From the NCBI GenBank assembly GCA_963920575.1, contig OY986969.1:5094001-5158000 (forward strand): a DNA stretch of 64,000 nucleotides. Reading direction: 5' to 3'. The translations under genes and the position numbers were made by a program. The notes under the pieces are model-generated. The model saw only the letters and a list, made by a program, of their open reading frames with translations, searched no databases and had not been told where the DNA came from. The first letter of the stretch is position 1. Each line of letters begins with the position of its first letter. This document shows positions 1-12,726 of this stretch, piece by piece. The DNA is from Narthecium ossifragum (taxonomy: Eukaryota; Streptophyta; Magnoliopsida; Dioscoreales; Nartheciaceae).

Positions 1-112
1 TATGGAGGGAGAAAGTTAGTAGGGGAGGGGTTGGTGGGGAGTTACCGTGGGAGGGGGAGAGGGAGGACCGGTCAAGTGGGTTGTTATTTTGCCACGTGAC
101 ATGGGGTCCACT

Positions 113-165
113 GGTATATATATATATATATATATATACACTAGTGGATGCCCGTGCCCCTGGCA
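113..165. repeat. TA microsatellite with a shared repeat terminus
   Basis: A run of TA dinucleotides is followed directly by a motif beginning ACTAGTGGATGCCCGTGCC. Nearly the same junction (TA run, then ACTAGTGAATGCTCGTGCC) recurs at about 21396-21421. Two unrelated places with a TA run and the same following motif suggest the end of a dispersed non-autonomous element, but its class is unknown and no other end was located here. Confidence 0.35.
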
Positions 166-2706
166 CGGTTTTTATTTTTCATTTTTTTAATTTTCCTTTT
201 TGTTAAATGCTTACTGCTACTGTAAAATTTTAACAATAAATAAATATGACAAATGAAATTATTACTAATATTGAGACGTCTAAAAACAGTGACAGTAGAA
301 ACGTAGGCACCATTTTGGATTGATTTAGAACATATGAATTGGCTTTTATACAATCACATTTACAAATTCAGGATAAAAGACTCAATTTATAAATAAAAAA
401 AGAAAAAGATGACACCCATCAATGAAGCTCCTTATAAGAACATTTACCTGTCTAGATGAATTTCTCTGCAAATCAACAGAGAAATCTACATGATAAGGGG
501 TATATCCTCATCAGATAGAGAGAATGAAATAACACCGACAAACTCCTATGAAGCAATTGAAATAATGTTCAATACACACAAATGTCAAACAGTTATGGAG
601 TACAGATGGCTTTTGTAGTATTTTACATAATCAACTAAAACAATCAAACATGACTACATGCGATGTTTTCTACATAGGCAACGGTAATAATTGCTTGGTT
701 CCATAGCATCAATCGGCTCCCAACAACTCAACATTCAAAGACCAAATAAAAACAAATCTTTCATCAAACCAACCAATTCACCACGAAACATTAATCATAC
801 ATCAATACCTAAGAAAATACCCAAATTTTTAAATACAGGATCAAACACCCATATAAAATTTTAAAATACAGGATCAAATACCCATGTAATAAAAAAAATT
901 CCAAGATATTTAGCCAATGAGCATTTAATAGGTACATGCCTGATGATTTCAAGGAATTTAAATTGAGACCTTACTTTTGTTCTAGCGATCCTGAGATTTA
1001 CACATGAAAGTTGACTATAGTACATCTTTAATTGGTGTAGGGAAATACCTTTAGTACATCTTAGATCAACTCGATCAATAAGCTATATACACTTTAAACA
1101 TCACAAGGACGTTAATTAATATCTTTATACATAAAACTGATGCAAATTTTTGCTATTTGTATCTTTGCTAATGCCATCAAATCATGCATGCTGCCTTTTG
1201 TTTGAACCTTTGAAAAGTCAGTGTTCATAAGCAAAAAAAATATGGAATCTCATTATAGCAAAAACCAAAAAAAAGAAAAATAAAGGTTTGCATCATGCAC
1301 TCTCTCCAATATTCTTATCCAACAGCACCTCTTAAAACATGTTTAAAGTACCAAAATGATTGCATAGCAAATAATAGATAGTCCTCTTGCTAATTCCAAA
1401 AATACCTTTGAAAAATCATCCTAAATTCAACATCTCTTTCTCTTTTCCTCTTTTGAGGGATTAGGATTTCAAGTTCTCATATTCTGAAATAGAAACCTCG
1501 ATTAAGGAAGATTGGGTTTTGAATTCATTAATGCATAACATTGTCAAGTATCGAACTAAGATCTAGCTGCAATGTACCATGGAGGCAATTTGTGCAGCCT
1601 CGGCACACATCACTGGATCCTTGTTGGTGGTGGTGGTGGTGGTGGTGGTGGTGGTGGGAATATCATCTTAAGCAATGCGGACAAAGTAACCCCAAGCATC
1701 TTCTCGCCAACAATATCGACGGACAAGCATCATCAACGACAAGTTCTTTCTTCTACGTACAAGGAAGGAGATGTGCACCGACAACGTTTTCAACAAATTT
1801 GTTGTGCCATTTGAGTGATCTCTTATTATCACGTCCACCAACACTATTATATAGCAAACTTTGGAGCTATATAAACTAGCAGTTAGTCTACTATTTCATA
1901 CATGGAAATAAATCTTGGTTGTTAGAAATAGACACTCATATCAGGTAAGTTGTTATATATTAAATAAGTTATTTTATGTTAGATAAATATAGATAGTTAT
2001 TGATCCAACCAATACAACTGACCAATTTTTCCAAAAATCATGTTTCTATTGGTTAGCAACTACAAAAAAGGTGGATTCAAATCGCTGTTCCACCAACCAT
2101 TGTCTCTCTTGAAAGATGGACCGGTCAGCAACTACAAAAGGAAGGATTAATTGATTCAAATCAATTCCACAAATCAAATCAATCATGGTGGGGAAGATTG
2201 TGAGAGATACCATATTATAGCTGTACATTTATTTCATTCCAAACTTGTTTTGTAACATTATGAAACTGTATATATATGCACGCACCATTCCTCATTCTAA
2301 AGTCAATTAAGCTGAGGAATTAATTACCATATCCACATATTAGGGGACTAATAGGATGATCTTTTGGTAGTTTATGGCAATGTAATCCTAATAAGGACAT
2401 GAATACTCGTACAATAGTTAGTGACATCCTACGTGGCATGCTACGTGACATCCTATTATATGTGAAATTTATCATTGAATTCTCAAATCTAAACTTTAAT
2501 TCCCCCTAAATTCCACGTGTAATATGACCTTGAATTGTGGTCTTATAATTGCGTTCCCTTGGAACCCAATTTGAGAGCCGGAATTTATGTGGGCTGGTCC
2601 AGGGAAATGATGGTATGAGGTAAACATAACTTTGATTTATATGCTTGAAGATGAAAATCGAGCTTCTATTTGCATGCAACATTGCAACAAAAATTATGTT
2701 TTTTAT
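166..2706. other. Intergenic AT-rich DNA without a recognised gene
   Basis: No open frame with recognisable protein similarity was seen on either strand. The only distinct structure is a GGT run at about 1625-1657. Short open frames that cross that run owe their length to the low-complexity repeat. Confidence 0.6.
1625..1657. repeat. (GGT)n microsatellite
   Basis: About eleven uninterrupted GGT/TGG units. Read in frame it gives poly-Gly or poly-Trp, which explains the artificial open frames around it. Confidence 0.9.
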
Positions 2707-2847
2707 GGGTCCGTTTGGATTGAGAATATGTTAAATTTATATATCATATAAAATAAAAATTATGTAAATAATTATATAAGATTTAGATAAAAATGTTAAT
2801 ATATATAAACAGGATTTATACATAATTATGCTTAATTCAAACGGCCC
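2707..2847. mobile_element. Small MITE, Tourist-like
   Basis: A 141-bp AT-rich segment bounded by GGGTCCGTTTGGATTGAG on the left and the imperfect inverse CTTAATTCAAACGGCCC on the right. The bases outside the ends are TAT and AAT, close to the TWA target duplication typical of PIF/Harbinger MITEs. No coding capacity. Confidence 0.6.
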
Positions 2848-3019
2848 AATGTCGATCGGTACTCCCGCTAACAACAACCAAAAGTTTTTAACCGTCAAGT
2901 AATTGAAATTTTTTTTAATCATATGTAACAAACTTGGTACTTTCTCAATATGCAAGGCAGTACTAGTCATTATAGGATATCATTAATGTGACACTGTCCA
3001 AGTTAGCCATCACTATTAA

Positions 3020-6000
3020 GGCTTGGTACGGAATTAAAATTTAATAATAACTCTTAACCGGGTTAAAGAAAATATTTCCGAATCTATAACTTATTTCATG
3101 TCTTAACCCCAAACACTATTTTTCTTTTCGGATAATTGTCATTTAGTCTTTTTGAGAAGAGTTATTTGTTATTTAGTCTATTTGAAAAATTTTAAGTCAT
3201 TAGTCTCTTTTATGTACAGCTGTACTTTTTTATCTCTAAAAGGCCCTTTATGTATTTTTTTTAATGAAATATGAATGGATTGTTTTTGAATTAGTTAGTT
3301 GACATTAATTAGAGTGGTTGGTTATACATGTACCTCTTCCCAATACAGAAAAGGCATGCATCCAGCCACTTATGACTGGATGCATGCATTAATGAGGGCA
3401 TTAAAAGTAAAAAGGAAAATACTGAAAAATAGAGGAAAAATATCAGAAAATAGGAAAATTGTCGGAAAATGAGAAAAATGGTAGAAAAGTAGGAAAAATT
3501 ACTGGAATATCGAAAAATTTTACGGAATTTTTTTTGAAAGTAATTACTAAATATTGGAAAGTGATTACCAAATATTAAAAAGTGACTACAAAATAACGGA
3601 AGTAACTACCAAATATTGGGAAAGTAACTACAAATATTGGAATGTAATTACCAAATATTCGAAAGTGACTACAAATATTGGAAAGTAACTACAAAATATT
3701 GAAAAATTATTACAAATATTGTGAAGTAACTACCAAATATTGGAAAGTAACTACCAATATTGGTAAGTAACTACTAAATATTGGGAAGTAACTACCAAAT
3801 ATGGGAAAATGACTACAAATATTAGTTAGAAAGTAACTACAAAATATTGAAAAGTGTTTACAAATATTGGGATGTAATTACAAGATAATAAAGTAACTAC
3901 CAAATATTGAAAAGTAATTACCAAATATTGAAAGTGATTACCAAAAATTGAAAAGTAACTACTAAATATTGTAAAGTAATTACCAAATATTGGAAAGTAA
4001 CTACAAAATAATGGAAGTAACTACCAAATATTGGGAAAGTAACTACAAATATTGGAAAGTAATTACCAAATATTGGAAAGTGACTACAAATATTGGGAAG
4101 TAACTATAAAATATTGGAAAATTATTACAAATATTGGGAAGTAACTACCGATATTGGTAAGTAACTACTAAATATTGTGAAGTAACTACCGATATTGGAA
4201 AGTAACTATCAAATATTTGAAAAATAAGTATTAGGAATTGGGAAGTAACTACCATAAATGGAAAGTAACTACAAGGGAGGGTAAAGTAACTATCAGGGAT
4301 TGCAAAGTAACTATCAGAAATGGAAAGTAACTACATGGGACTGTGAAGTAACTACAAAAAAATGGAAAGTAACTATATGGGACTGTGAAGTAACTACAAG
4401 GTACTGGAAAGTAACTACCAGAAATGGAAAGTAACTACATGGAACTGTGAAGTAACTACCAGGGATTGGAAAGTAACTACCAGAAATGAGAAGTAACTAT
4501 AAGAAAGTGTAAAGGGACTACAAGATATTGGAAAGTAACTACCAGAAATGAAAAGTAACTACCAATTATTGTAGAATTTTTTTGTAGTTACTTCACAGCC
4601 CCATGTAGTTACTTTCCATTTCTGATAGTTACTTTGCAATCCCTGGTAGTTACTTTACCCTCCCTTGTAATTACTTTCCATTTATGGTAGTTACTTCCCA
4701 ATCCCTAATACTTATTTTCCAAATATTTGTAGTTACTTTCCAATATTGGTAGTTACTTCCCAATATTTAGTAGTTACCTACCAATATTGGTAGTTACTTT
4801 CCAATATTTGTAATAATTTTCCAATATTTTGTAGTTACTTCCCAATATTTGTAGTCACTTTCCAATATTTGGTAATTACTTTCCAAATATTTGGTAGTTA
4901 CTTCCATTATTTTGTAGTTACTTTCCAATATTTGATAATTACTTTCCAATATTTATTAGTTACTTTTCAATTTTTGGTAATCACTTTCAATATTTGGTAA
5001 TTACTTTTCAATATTTGGTAGTTACTTCATTATCTTGTAATTACTTCCCAATATTTGTAAACACTTTTCAATATTTTGTAGTTACTTTCTAGCTAATATT
5101 TGTAGTCACTTTTCAATATTTGGTAGTTACTTCCCAATATTTAGTAGTTACTTACCAATATTGGTAGTTACTTTCTAATATTTGGTAGTTACTTCACAAT
5201 ATTTGTAATAATTTTCTAATATTTTGTAGTTACTTTCCAATATTTGTAGTCACTTTTGAATATTTGATAATTACTTTCCAATATTTGTAGTTATTTTCCC
5301 AATATTTGGTAGTTACTTCCGTTATTTTGTAGTCACTTTTCAATATTTGATAATCACTTTCCAATATTTAGTAATTACTTTCAAAAAAAATTCCGCAAAA
5401 TTTTTCTATATTCCAGTAATTTGTCCTACTTTTCTACCATTCTTCCTATTTTTCCGCATATTTTTCTATTTTCCGTTAATTTTTTCTACTTTTCAGTAAT
5501 TTTCTTTTTTACCGTTAATGGCTGCTCCCAAAAAAAATTCCAAATTTTTTTTATATTTTCAGGTATTTTTTTATACTTTTCTACCACTTTTCTCATTTTT
5601 TCCGACAATTTTCCTATTTTCTGGTATTTTTCCTCTATTTTTCAGTATTTTCTTTTTTACTTTAAATGCCCTCATTAATGCATGCATCCAGCCATGGATG
5701 CATGCCTTTTCTGTATTGGGAAGAGGTACATGTATTCCCAACCACTCTAATTAATGCCAACTAACTAATTCAAAAATACCTATAAGGGTAGTGTGGTCTT
5801 TTTCCCCTAAAATGATACTAAAAGATTTATGATCTTGTATAGGGGACCAAATGACAAGTTGGGATGCCATAGAGGACTAAATGACAAATCCCATTTTTCT
5901 TTTCCAAGTAATCATTACAAAGTTATTCCCATTTTTCAGTCTACTTTTACCGTATTTCTAATAATCATTATAAAGTTATTCTCAAAACCTAGAATAAAGT

Positions 6001-6042
6001 CCTTTAACCCAGAATAAAGTTAACCCCATATCAAACGAGGTC
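3020..6042. mobile_element. Giant fold-back element with tandem subrepeats in both arms
   Basis: The left arm (about 3020-4565) and right arm (about 4575-6042) are inverse copies of each other. Near the outer part, a stretch containing GAATTAGTTAGTT and the palindrome GGATGCATGC occurs at 3287-3400 and inverted at 5650-5775. Inside, each arm is a degenerate array of about 20-bp units of the type AAGTAACTACCAAATATTGG, reading forward on the left and reverse-complemented on the right. The outermost ends (GGCTTGGTACGG and the inverse of GACCTCGTTTGATATGG) resemble diverged Tourist termini. A TAA lies just outside each end (3017-3019 and 6043-6045), as expected for a 3-bp target duplication. There is no transposase, so any movement would have needed one in trans. 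The 3-kb size and palindromic design are unusual for a MITE. A transcript through it could fold into a very long hairpin. Confidence 0.8.
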
Positions 6043-6420
6043 TAAGAATAAACTGAAAATTGTCAATTTGGTTTACGCGTACAATCCCAAATTTCAATGT
6101 TCCTCCATTACTTTAATATCAATAACAACAACAACAATAATAATAATAATAATAATTATTAGTGTTAATAATAATAATACTATTATATTAACTTGGCTTT
6201 TGGCATGACCTCAACTCAGCATGTGATGTGCCCTCCCTGATGCCTTCAACCACCTACCATCCAGCATCCTCCAACCTTGGAATGACTCAAATCATACAAA
6301 ATAGAAGTAAATATCACCAAATCAGAGATTCCAACCATATCCAAACATACCCAGATAGACAAATTGCAATTACCATATGTCTGTCTGTTTCATCAAATTG
6401 TGTGTTTAATGGCAAACCAA

Positions 6421-6461
6421 AGGAGAGGGAGAGGGAGAGAGAGAGAGAACCAAAGGAGAGG

Positions 6462-6503
<42 letters not shown>
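6421..6503. repeat. GA-rich microsatellite upstream of the Rho GDI gene
   Basis: A GA/GGA-rich tract about 170 bp before the Rho GDI start codon, so probably in its promoter or 5' leader. GA tracts at plant promoters are bound by BBR/BPC proteins; a regulatory role here is only inferred. Confidence 0.7.
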
Positions 6504-6505
<2 letters not shown>

Positions 6506-6670
6506 TGATATAGGAGAGGAGGAGGGAGGAGGAGGAGAATTGCGACACCTGTTTCCCCATAATAAGCACTGCCTGTAACTGCATTGGCCCCAAAGACCTC
6601 TTCCTCTCAATCCCACAAAAGGAGCAAAGAGGTGTGAAGGGAAAAAAGAGAGAAAGAAAAACCCAGAAGA

Positions 6671-8241
6671 ATGTCAGTTGTTATGGGAGCATTTTCAGGT
6701 CCCAAGGACATTCCCTTCTCAGCCCAGGACGTGGAGAAGCCAAAGGAGCAGCACCACCCTCATGAGGAGGAGGAGAAGGGGGGTGGTGGAGAACCAAGTG
6801 AACCCAACAGCCATGGAAAGGATTCTGATGGGGAGAAGGACAAGCTCAGCAGGATATATAGCAGCCATTCTGTTTGTTCCAATGAAAACAATGAGGATGA
6901 GGATGGGGATGATGAGGATGGCGAGGATGACAAGCCTGTTGTACCACTTGGGCCTCAGGTCCCACTCAAGGATCAGCTTGAAAAGGATAAGGTTAGTCTT
7001 GCAGGATTTTTTTTCTTTTCTTTTCTTTTTTTTTTTTGGAGCTGTTCTTCTTGTGTTGGTTGGTTTTTCTTTTAAATTATAAAAAAGATTAGATCTCGTG
7101 GTTGAAATGGGTCTGCTGTTCTTAGGATGATGAGAGCTTGAGGAGGTGGAAGGAACAGCTTCTTGGAGCTGTGGATCTAACTGATGTCGGAGGTTCGTTT
7201 CTTGCATGAAAGCCTTCTTGTTTTCATACATATTTGAGCTTGGAAATCAAACCTTATTTCTCGGAATTGTTCATCTTTTTCACTTATTCAATCTTTCATG
7301 TTTTTGTCTGGAATCATTGTTGGAACCGATATTCGGAGATTATCCCCTTCCCCTGTTGTGAGGCTTATGAGTTGTGTATGTGAATCATGAAGGATTCTTC
7401 TTGAACAATTCTATGAATGATTTTTGTCCAATTATGATGCTTTCCTTCATGTTTGCATGTTTGTGTTATTCATTTATGGTTGTGCTGTACGTATACTGGA
7501 TGCCCTGAACTCTGTTCCCCATTTCTCCGGTTTGGCCCATGCTCTTCATTGAAAACCACTTCCGAGTAATCTTTAAGGTCTCTATAACTTTGTTTAGCAT
7601 CAAAAATCACAACCAATGATGCATTTCCGATTTGAATTCGATGCAGAGATTGCTGAACCAGAGGTGCAGATTCAAAGTCTCACAATTTTAACTGCGGAAC
7701 GCCCTGATCTGGTTCTGCCAATCCCCTTCGTGCCAGATGCTAAAGGCTACGCTTTCACCCTGAAAGACGGAAGCCGGTACCGCCTCAAGTTCACCTTCAC
7801 CGTCTCCAACAACATCGTCTCCGGGCTCAGATACACAAACACTGTATGGAAGACTGGTGTGAGAGGTAATACTCACTCTACATTCTTTGGTTTCGCGAAA
7901 AATTCTTTCTTGTCAGCTTGGAATGCTTGATTTTTTTTTTTTTTGCAGTGGAGAACACAAAAGTGATGCTTGGAACTTTCAGCCCCCAGAAAGAACCTTA
8001 CACATATAAACTGGAAGAAGAGACCACTCCATCTGGCATGTTTGCAAGGGGATCCTATTCTGCTAAAACAAAGGTGAGAATCATCTAATTCCTTGCATCA
8101 ACGGCTGTCAGTAAGTTTTAAAAGTTCATCATCTATGGATTCAGATGGAGTTTCTTGTTTCAGTTTGTAGATGATGATGGGAAATGCTATTTGGAGATGA
8201 ATTACTACTTTGAGATCCGAAAGGAATGGGCATCGAGTTAA
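6671..8241 (+). CDS. Rho GDP-dissociation inhibitor (RhoGDI)
   Basis: Cytosolic regulator of ROP/RAC GTPases: it holds the GDP-bound, prenylated GTPase off the membrane and so confines ROP signalling. I assembled five exons from splice sites and reading phase: 6671-6991, 7126-7192, 7647-7865, 7949-8073 and 8164-8241, giving 269 residues. Residues 1-100 are a variable acidic region rich in Glu, Asp and His. Then comes the conserved regulatory-arm helix (SLRRWKEQLLG, about residues 112-122). The immunoglobulin-like prenyl-binding domain follows, with the family hallmarks NNIVSGLRYTNTVWKTG, LGTFSPQ, PSGMFARGSYSA and FEIRKEW near the C-terminus. Length and domain order match plant RhoGDI1 (SUPERCENTIPEDE1-type) proteins. 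All introns are GT-AG, and every junction keeps the frame. The start is the first ATG of exon 1. No break was seen, and the gene appears functional. Confidence 0.95.
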
Positions 8242-8698
8242 TCCAACAGGGTTTGGTGGCTGTATCAATGAGATCGTCGGTCCGTAACTTATCTATCTAT
8301 TTTTACTATCTTGTAGCAGGCTTAGGTGAGTGAAGTTGGTCTATTGTAATTTCTTCTAGACTGATGATCCACGGAGATGTAAATCAAAATTCATGTACTG
8401 ATGATAAGCCTTCATCTATCTTGTAACAACGGTGATTTTTCACCTTCCCTCAAAAAGATAAACCTTCATCTATGTTGGGAATTCTAGTGATGATCCTTAT
8501 ATTTTTGTTCCATGATCTTGTTTTCTGGGTCCATTATGCCCTTTTTTGGTGTTTGGATGGATCCAGTGATGCATTCATTGTTCTGAAGTATTTGCAATGA
8601 TGCTGCTGGATGGCTTGTTGAGACATTATGAGTTCTGAAACTAAGGGAGCATACTCCAAATAACAGCTGTTCTCTGCTCAAATATTTCTGAAACTTAA
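8242..8698. other. 3' flank of the Rho GDI gene
   Basis: Probably contains the 3' UTR and polyadenylation region of the gene upstream. No separate coding sequence was recognised. Confidence 0.4.
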
Positions 8699-8830
8699 GG
8701 GACCACTTGGATCAAGGATAGGGTAAGTTTGCTAATGAATAAAGTAAAAGTTATGCGGGCATCAAAGATGGTTATGTAGGATTTAGAGAAAAGTGTTTGG
8801 ATGCATATTTATCTTCAATCCAAACAGCCC
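8699..8830. mobile_element. Tourist-like MITE, 132 bp
   Basis: The left end GGGACCACTTGGATC and right end ATCCAAACAGCCC are imperfect inverted repeats. TAA lies directly outside both ends (8696-8698 and 8831-8833), a 3-bp TAA duplication characteristic of PIF/Harbinger elements. Non-coding. Confidence 0.75.
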
Positions 8831-9197
8831 TAAAAGAGTTTTCTTGCTACATTCAGCATATATAGTGTTCAGTATTTACCAGCTAAAGCTGTCTCTAAAA
8901 TCTTCACATATGTACACATGCTTCAATTAAGGTTCTCTCCAAGAATTAATTCATTCCCGAGACCAGTTTCTTAACTAGATTCAACTTCAAAGTGCTACAT
9001 TTGATGCAAATCTGGCTCACCATTAATGGTGGCCAGGTAACAATCATGACTAATTTTGAAGAAACTGAGATCCTCAAAGAGTCATAATACTAGCTGAAGG
9101 GAGCATCATACAAAGTTTTGCTCATACATCGGAGACAAAAATGTCTTTCAACCTCACAAACTAGGATTGAATAAACCCAGAAACAAAGATGCCTATT

Positions 9198-12100
9198 TCA
9201 TCTTACTCCAATCACAGACTTCAAGAACTGAAGCTCGTTGTAGACCTCCTTAAGATCGGAGGGATTCTTCGAAGAGACGGGTGGCTCTACACCAGTGAAG
9301 AGATAGAGGGCCTTGAGTTCCTCCAGATAAGATGGCTGGTGAGCCGCTTTATAACCTACAATTGTTCGCATTGCGTAAAGCTGCTCCCATATCTTCTCCT
9401 CACTGTACAGACCCTGCCAGCAAAAATATACATAAGCATGGAACACATTCTGCAAGTCCTATGCTCAGCAAGTAGAAAGACCAACAAGGAGAAGCTGTTG
9501 AAAACCATGAATGATGAACCCACGTACAAAGAAGCTAGTTTTGTAGGTAGAGTAATGCCATATTAAGAAGGGCCAACATCACATTTCTATCTCAGCAATG
9601 TATACGAGGAACAACTTGCGTGTCCAGCTTCTTGAAGACAATCTAGAAATTACTAATTGTGGAATCCTTCTGCAGTATCTTGGCACAGGCAAAGATTCTT
9701 GGAAACTTTGATGTGAGGCAGAATAGCAAACAGTTCCACCTCAAAAAACTTCACTTCAATGGCTAATTTCGGTTGTTTGGGTGCAGAAAGACAAACAGCC
9801 AAGCTGAAAGAGATGATGAGAAAAGACTATACCTTGAGGCTTAGCTTTCTATAATGAGTTGAAAATAGTTATCAAGATGTACAAATGAGTTCAAAGCAGC
9901 AATGTTAATAAATTCATCAACAAGTATGCTGAATGTGGTTGTGTGGCCATAAAATATGTTATAAGTGAAAACAAGGCGCCAATGCTACTCATGAAATGCC
10001 ACATCACACATGGTGCTTCTTTCAATCAATTGCATTTCACTTGTGAAAACACCCACAGCCCTGATTTAAGCTCACGCAAGTCTTAGTGTCTTACAATTCC
10101 TTTCGTTGGGGTCTGAGTACAATCCATCTAGCGGCACACACAAGTAAGCAGAATGTGCTCACAAGAACCACCCTTTTGTGAAATTTATGTGTTTGCTAAA
10201 GTTTGAGAGAGATCGTCAGAAGACTATCACAGAATATTTAGCCTTTTTGAAAAGAATTGGCATACAGTTGAGGAAACTTGAGGAATTACAAAGCAGAAGA
10301 CTATCACAGAAGCAGAAGACATGTCAGTTGTCACAGTGAAGGTGACAGCATGCTATGTCCTAGCAAGCACTGCATATAGATGCTTGACAACATGTAGTTA
10401 ATGTAGCAAAGTGATCCAGGAGCAGTGAATTTGCTCAGCAAACACTACAAAATGAAAAAATATAAGAGGAAAGGTAACATACAAGAGCAGGATTGGCCAA
10501 GACTCATTAAATGCTGTCGTTTAACGCAGGCCTAGATGCTACACAGCAATGGCTGATAATGATGCACAACCTTTGCAAAGTCCAAGTGGTCGGAGTTCTG
10601 CCTTTGGCTTACTACAAAGTTCATGTCTGGTCTATTTTCAACAGATTGACTTGTGCAGTGCTGAAGCACATCCATCAGCCGATCATATCTCTTTCTAATC
10701 GTCAATATATACATACACTCCATGATGGCACGATGTTGTTCAGGGTCATTTATGCAACTCAATTATCCTGCACCAGCTAACCTATGTTGCTCTGTTTTTA
10801 TTCAAAATTCCTATTTCTTCCTACACCCACATCTCTAACAGTAACATTTCAATGCTAATCCTATTACCAAGCGTATTTCTTCCACTTTTGAGCTGGCTAT
10901 TACGTACCAAGCGTAACAACTCTCCCACCAATAAGGCAAGATGATTTGTAGCATCTCTAACTTAAATACCAGCATCAATTCCCTTCTATCTATATAAATT
11001 AGTCTTCCCCATCCCAATTTCTTTGCTTGTGTTTTCCAATTCCACAGGACTTAATTTTGTTGTTCAAGGAACAAGTCTTCTCCCTTAGCTATCACTCTAC
11101 TTATATCTACAGCAATGCAATGCAATGCTCACTCATTTTGCAAAAGAAGCAACAAGCACTTCAGTGAAATGCACTATCACAAATGAATGCATCAAACAAC
11201 ACACAACTTTAAACAATGAATCAGGAACTCCTGACCTCATCCTTGGAAGGCCTCGCCGGTTCATTCTCGGCGACTACCACCGCCGATCCCGCAGGCTTCG
11301 CATCTAAGCCACGTCCTGTCGAGATCCTGCTCCCCCCCTCGGCAACATCCGGCGAGCTATCCTCCACTGCAGATGCATACTCCGAGCTCAATCCGGATGG
11401 CTCAATCTCAATCTCAATCTCACTCGGCGGCATTTCTCCATCATGCTTACCAGCATCATCATTCTCTCCCACTTCCTCTCTCTTGCCCAAATCCCTTTCT
11501 ATCGGCCTTTTCTCGCTCATGATCTTGGTAGCTCTCTCACTCTCAGTAACCACAGCAGCATCCACACTATCTTCTTCTTTCTTCTCCTCATCCAATCCTC
11601 CACCATCACCATCCCGCATTACACCACTCTGTTTCTCTTCACTTCGGCCATTGATGTCAGTCTGGAGGACAGCATTGCCACCCAATTGTCCTGCTTCTCC
11701 TCCCTTTTCTTCTTCTTCTTCTCCTTCTCCAGACTCTCCCTTTTCATCTTCTTTGATCTCAATCTCGCCATCCCCAGCAGATAGAGGAGGACCACTACTC
11801 TGCTCAGAAAATTCTTGGTTCTCTGCCAACTGATGAATGGTACCATCTTCTTCGTTCAGATCTCCTTCATCTCCATCTTTGTTTGACAATGTCTCCTCTT
11901 CTTCCACAAAAATTTCAGTGTTTTGTCTTGATTCGTCATTGGCAGCAGCCATGGATGGATATGAACGCGGAATCTCATCGTCCCCGTCCTCGTCCTCGTC
12001 CCCCTGTTCTGAGTAGGCTTCTTGTTGCATTGGCTCTTGGGGGAGAGGGAGGAGAGAGCTCATGAGCTTATCTGCGCAGGCGAAGCTGGCCAAGTAGAGG

Positions 12101-12282
12101 GTGAAGGGGAAGGCCAAGGCGAGGCCGAGGGTGGAAAGGAGGAGGAGCGGCGGGGCCACCACGGGGGCAGCGGTGATGGCCGCCCCCGCCACCGCCACCC
12201 TTTTCCCCACCTGCCATCCACGCCGCAGCACAATGCCCCACCACCCGGCCGCCGCCTTGTCATCTTCTTTCTCCTCCGCCAT
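9198..12282 (-). CDS. Uncharacterised acidic membrane protein, two exons
   Basis: Function not recognised. Exon 1 is complement 12282-11236 (349 codons) and exon 2 is complement 9413-9198 (71 codons plus stop), joined across a 1.8-kb intron with matching phase 0; the acceptor is CTGGCAG. The donor would be GAG|GTCAGG, which is weak, so the exact end of exon 1 could differ. Residues about 30-73 form one long hydrophobic stretch with prolines (AAPVVAPPLLLLSTLGLALA), enough for one or two membrane passes or a hairpin. A long Glu/Asp/Ser-rich, probably disordered region follows (residues about 85-345). The C-terminal exon is compact and helical (SEEKIWEQLYAMRTIVGY, then ELKALYLFTGVEPP and a final LKSVIGV) and looks like a conserved domain. 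The ATG at 12282 is the first in frame and precedes a basic, Trp-containing N-terminus. Membrane attachment with an acidic linker is inferred from composition only. Confidence 0.75.
9414..11235 (-). other. Intron of the acidic membrane protein gene
   Basis: The 1.8-kb interval between the two inferred exons. An open stretch at complement 10762-10532 lies here, but a stop immediately precedes it and no splice phase links it to the flanking exons. Confidence 0.55.
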
Positions 12283-12524
12283 GATCTCAAAGACTCAAAG
12301 AGAGAGTGCAGTGATGGAGGTTAGAGTACTGTAAGGAAGAAGGAAGGGCGGAGGAGAAGAGGGAGTGGGCGACACGTGTAAGGAATGTGAGAAGGGTACG
12401 TGGACGTTTCATGCATGCTGGTCTTGGAACTCGTTGCGTTACGCTGCTTTTCCCAATGAGATTATGACAAAGGATTTTGGACGAGCCTGACTTGGTTGGT
12501 CCGATTGCAAATCCGGACTTCCGT

Positions 12525-12726
12525 AGGGTAGGGATGGCAAAATTGACCGCCCCGCTGGATAACTGATTCGATCCGCACCGATGGGGACGGGTATGGTATA
12601 GATTTTTTTACCCGTGGATACGAGTATGGTTTACAAATTTAAAATCCGCGCGGGTACGGGGCGGATTATAGTATTGGGTAATATCCGCCCCGCTATCCGC
12701 CCCGCCCCGCATATCCGCCCCGCCCC
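12525..12726. repeat. GC-rich hAT-like terminal repeat running into the assembly gap
   Basis: Starts with TAGGGATGGCAAAATTGACC, which resembles Ac/Ds-type hAT termini (TAGGGATG...). It continues with repeated CCGCCCCGC / TATCCGCC motifs right up to the N run. This is probably the left part of a non-autonomous hAT element; its right end is lost in or beyond the gap. Confidence 0.4.

Noticed and set aside
3400..5400. CRISPR-like array of short direct repeats
   Set aside because: Units are degenerate, contiguous without unique spacers, and reverse orientation at the centre. It is the interior of a fold-back element in a plant genome.
6228..6616. Glu/Arg- or Leu/Ser-repeat proteins
   Set aside because: Low-complexity translations of the GA microsatellite upstream of Rho GDI.
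10532..10762. Internal exon of the - strand acidic membrane-protein gene
   Set aside because: A stop codon lies immediately before the frame, no acceptor gives the right phase, and the flanking exons already join in phase without it.
11216..11833. Plus-strand protein rich in Ser and Pro
   Set aside because: Antisense to the acidic region of a real gene; the frame is open because Glu/Asp codons read as Ser/Leu/Pro in reverse.
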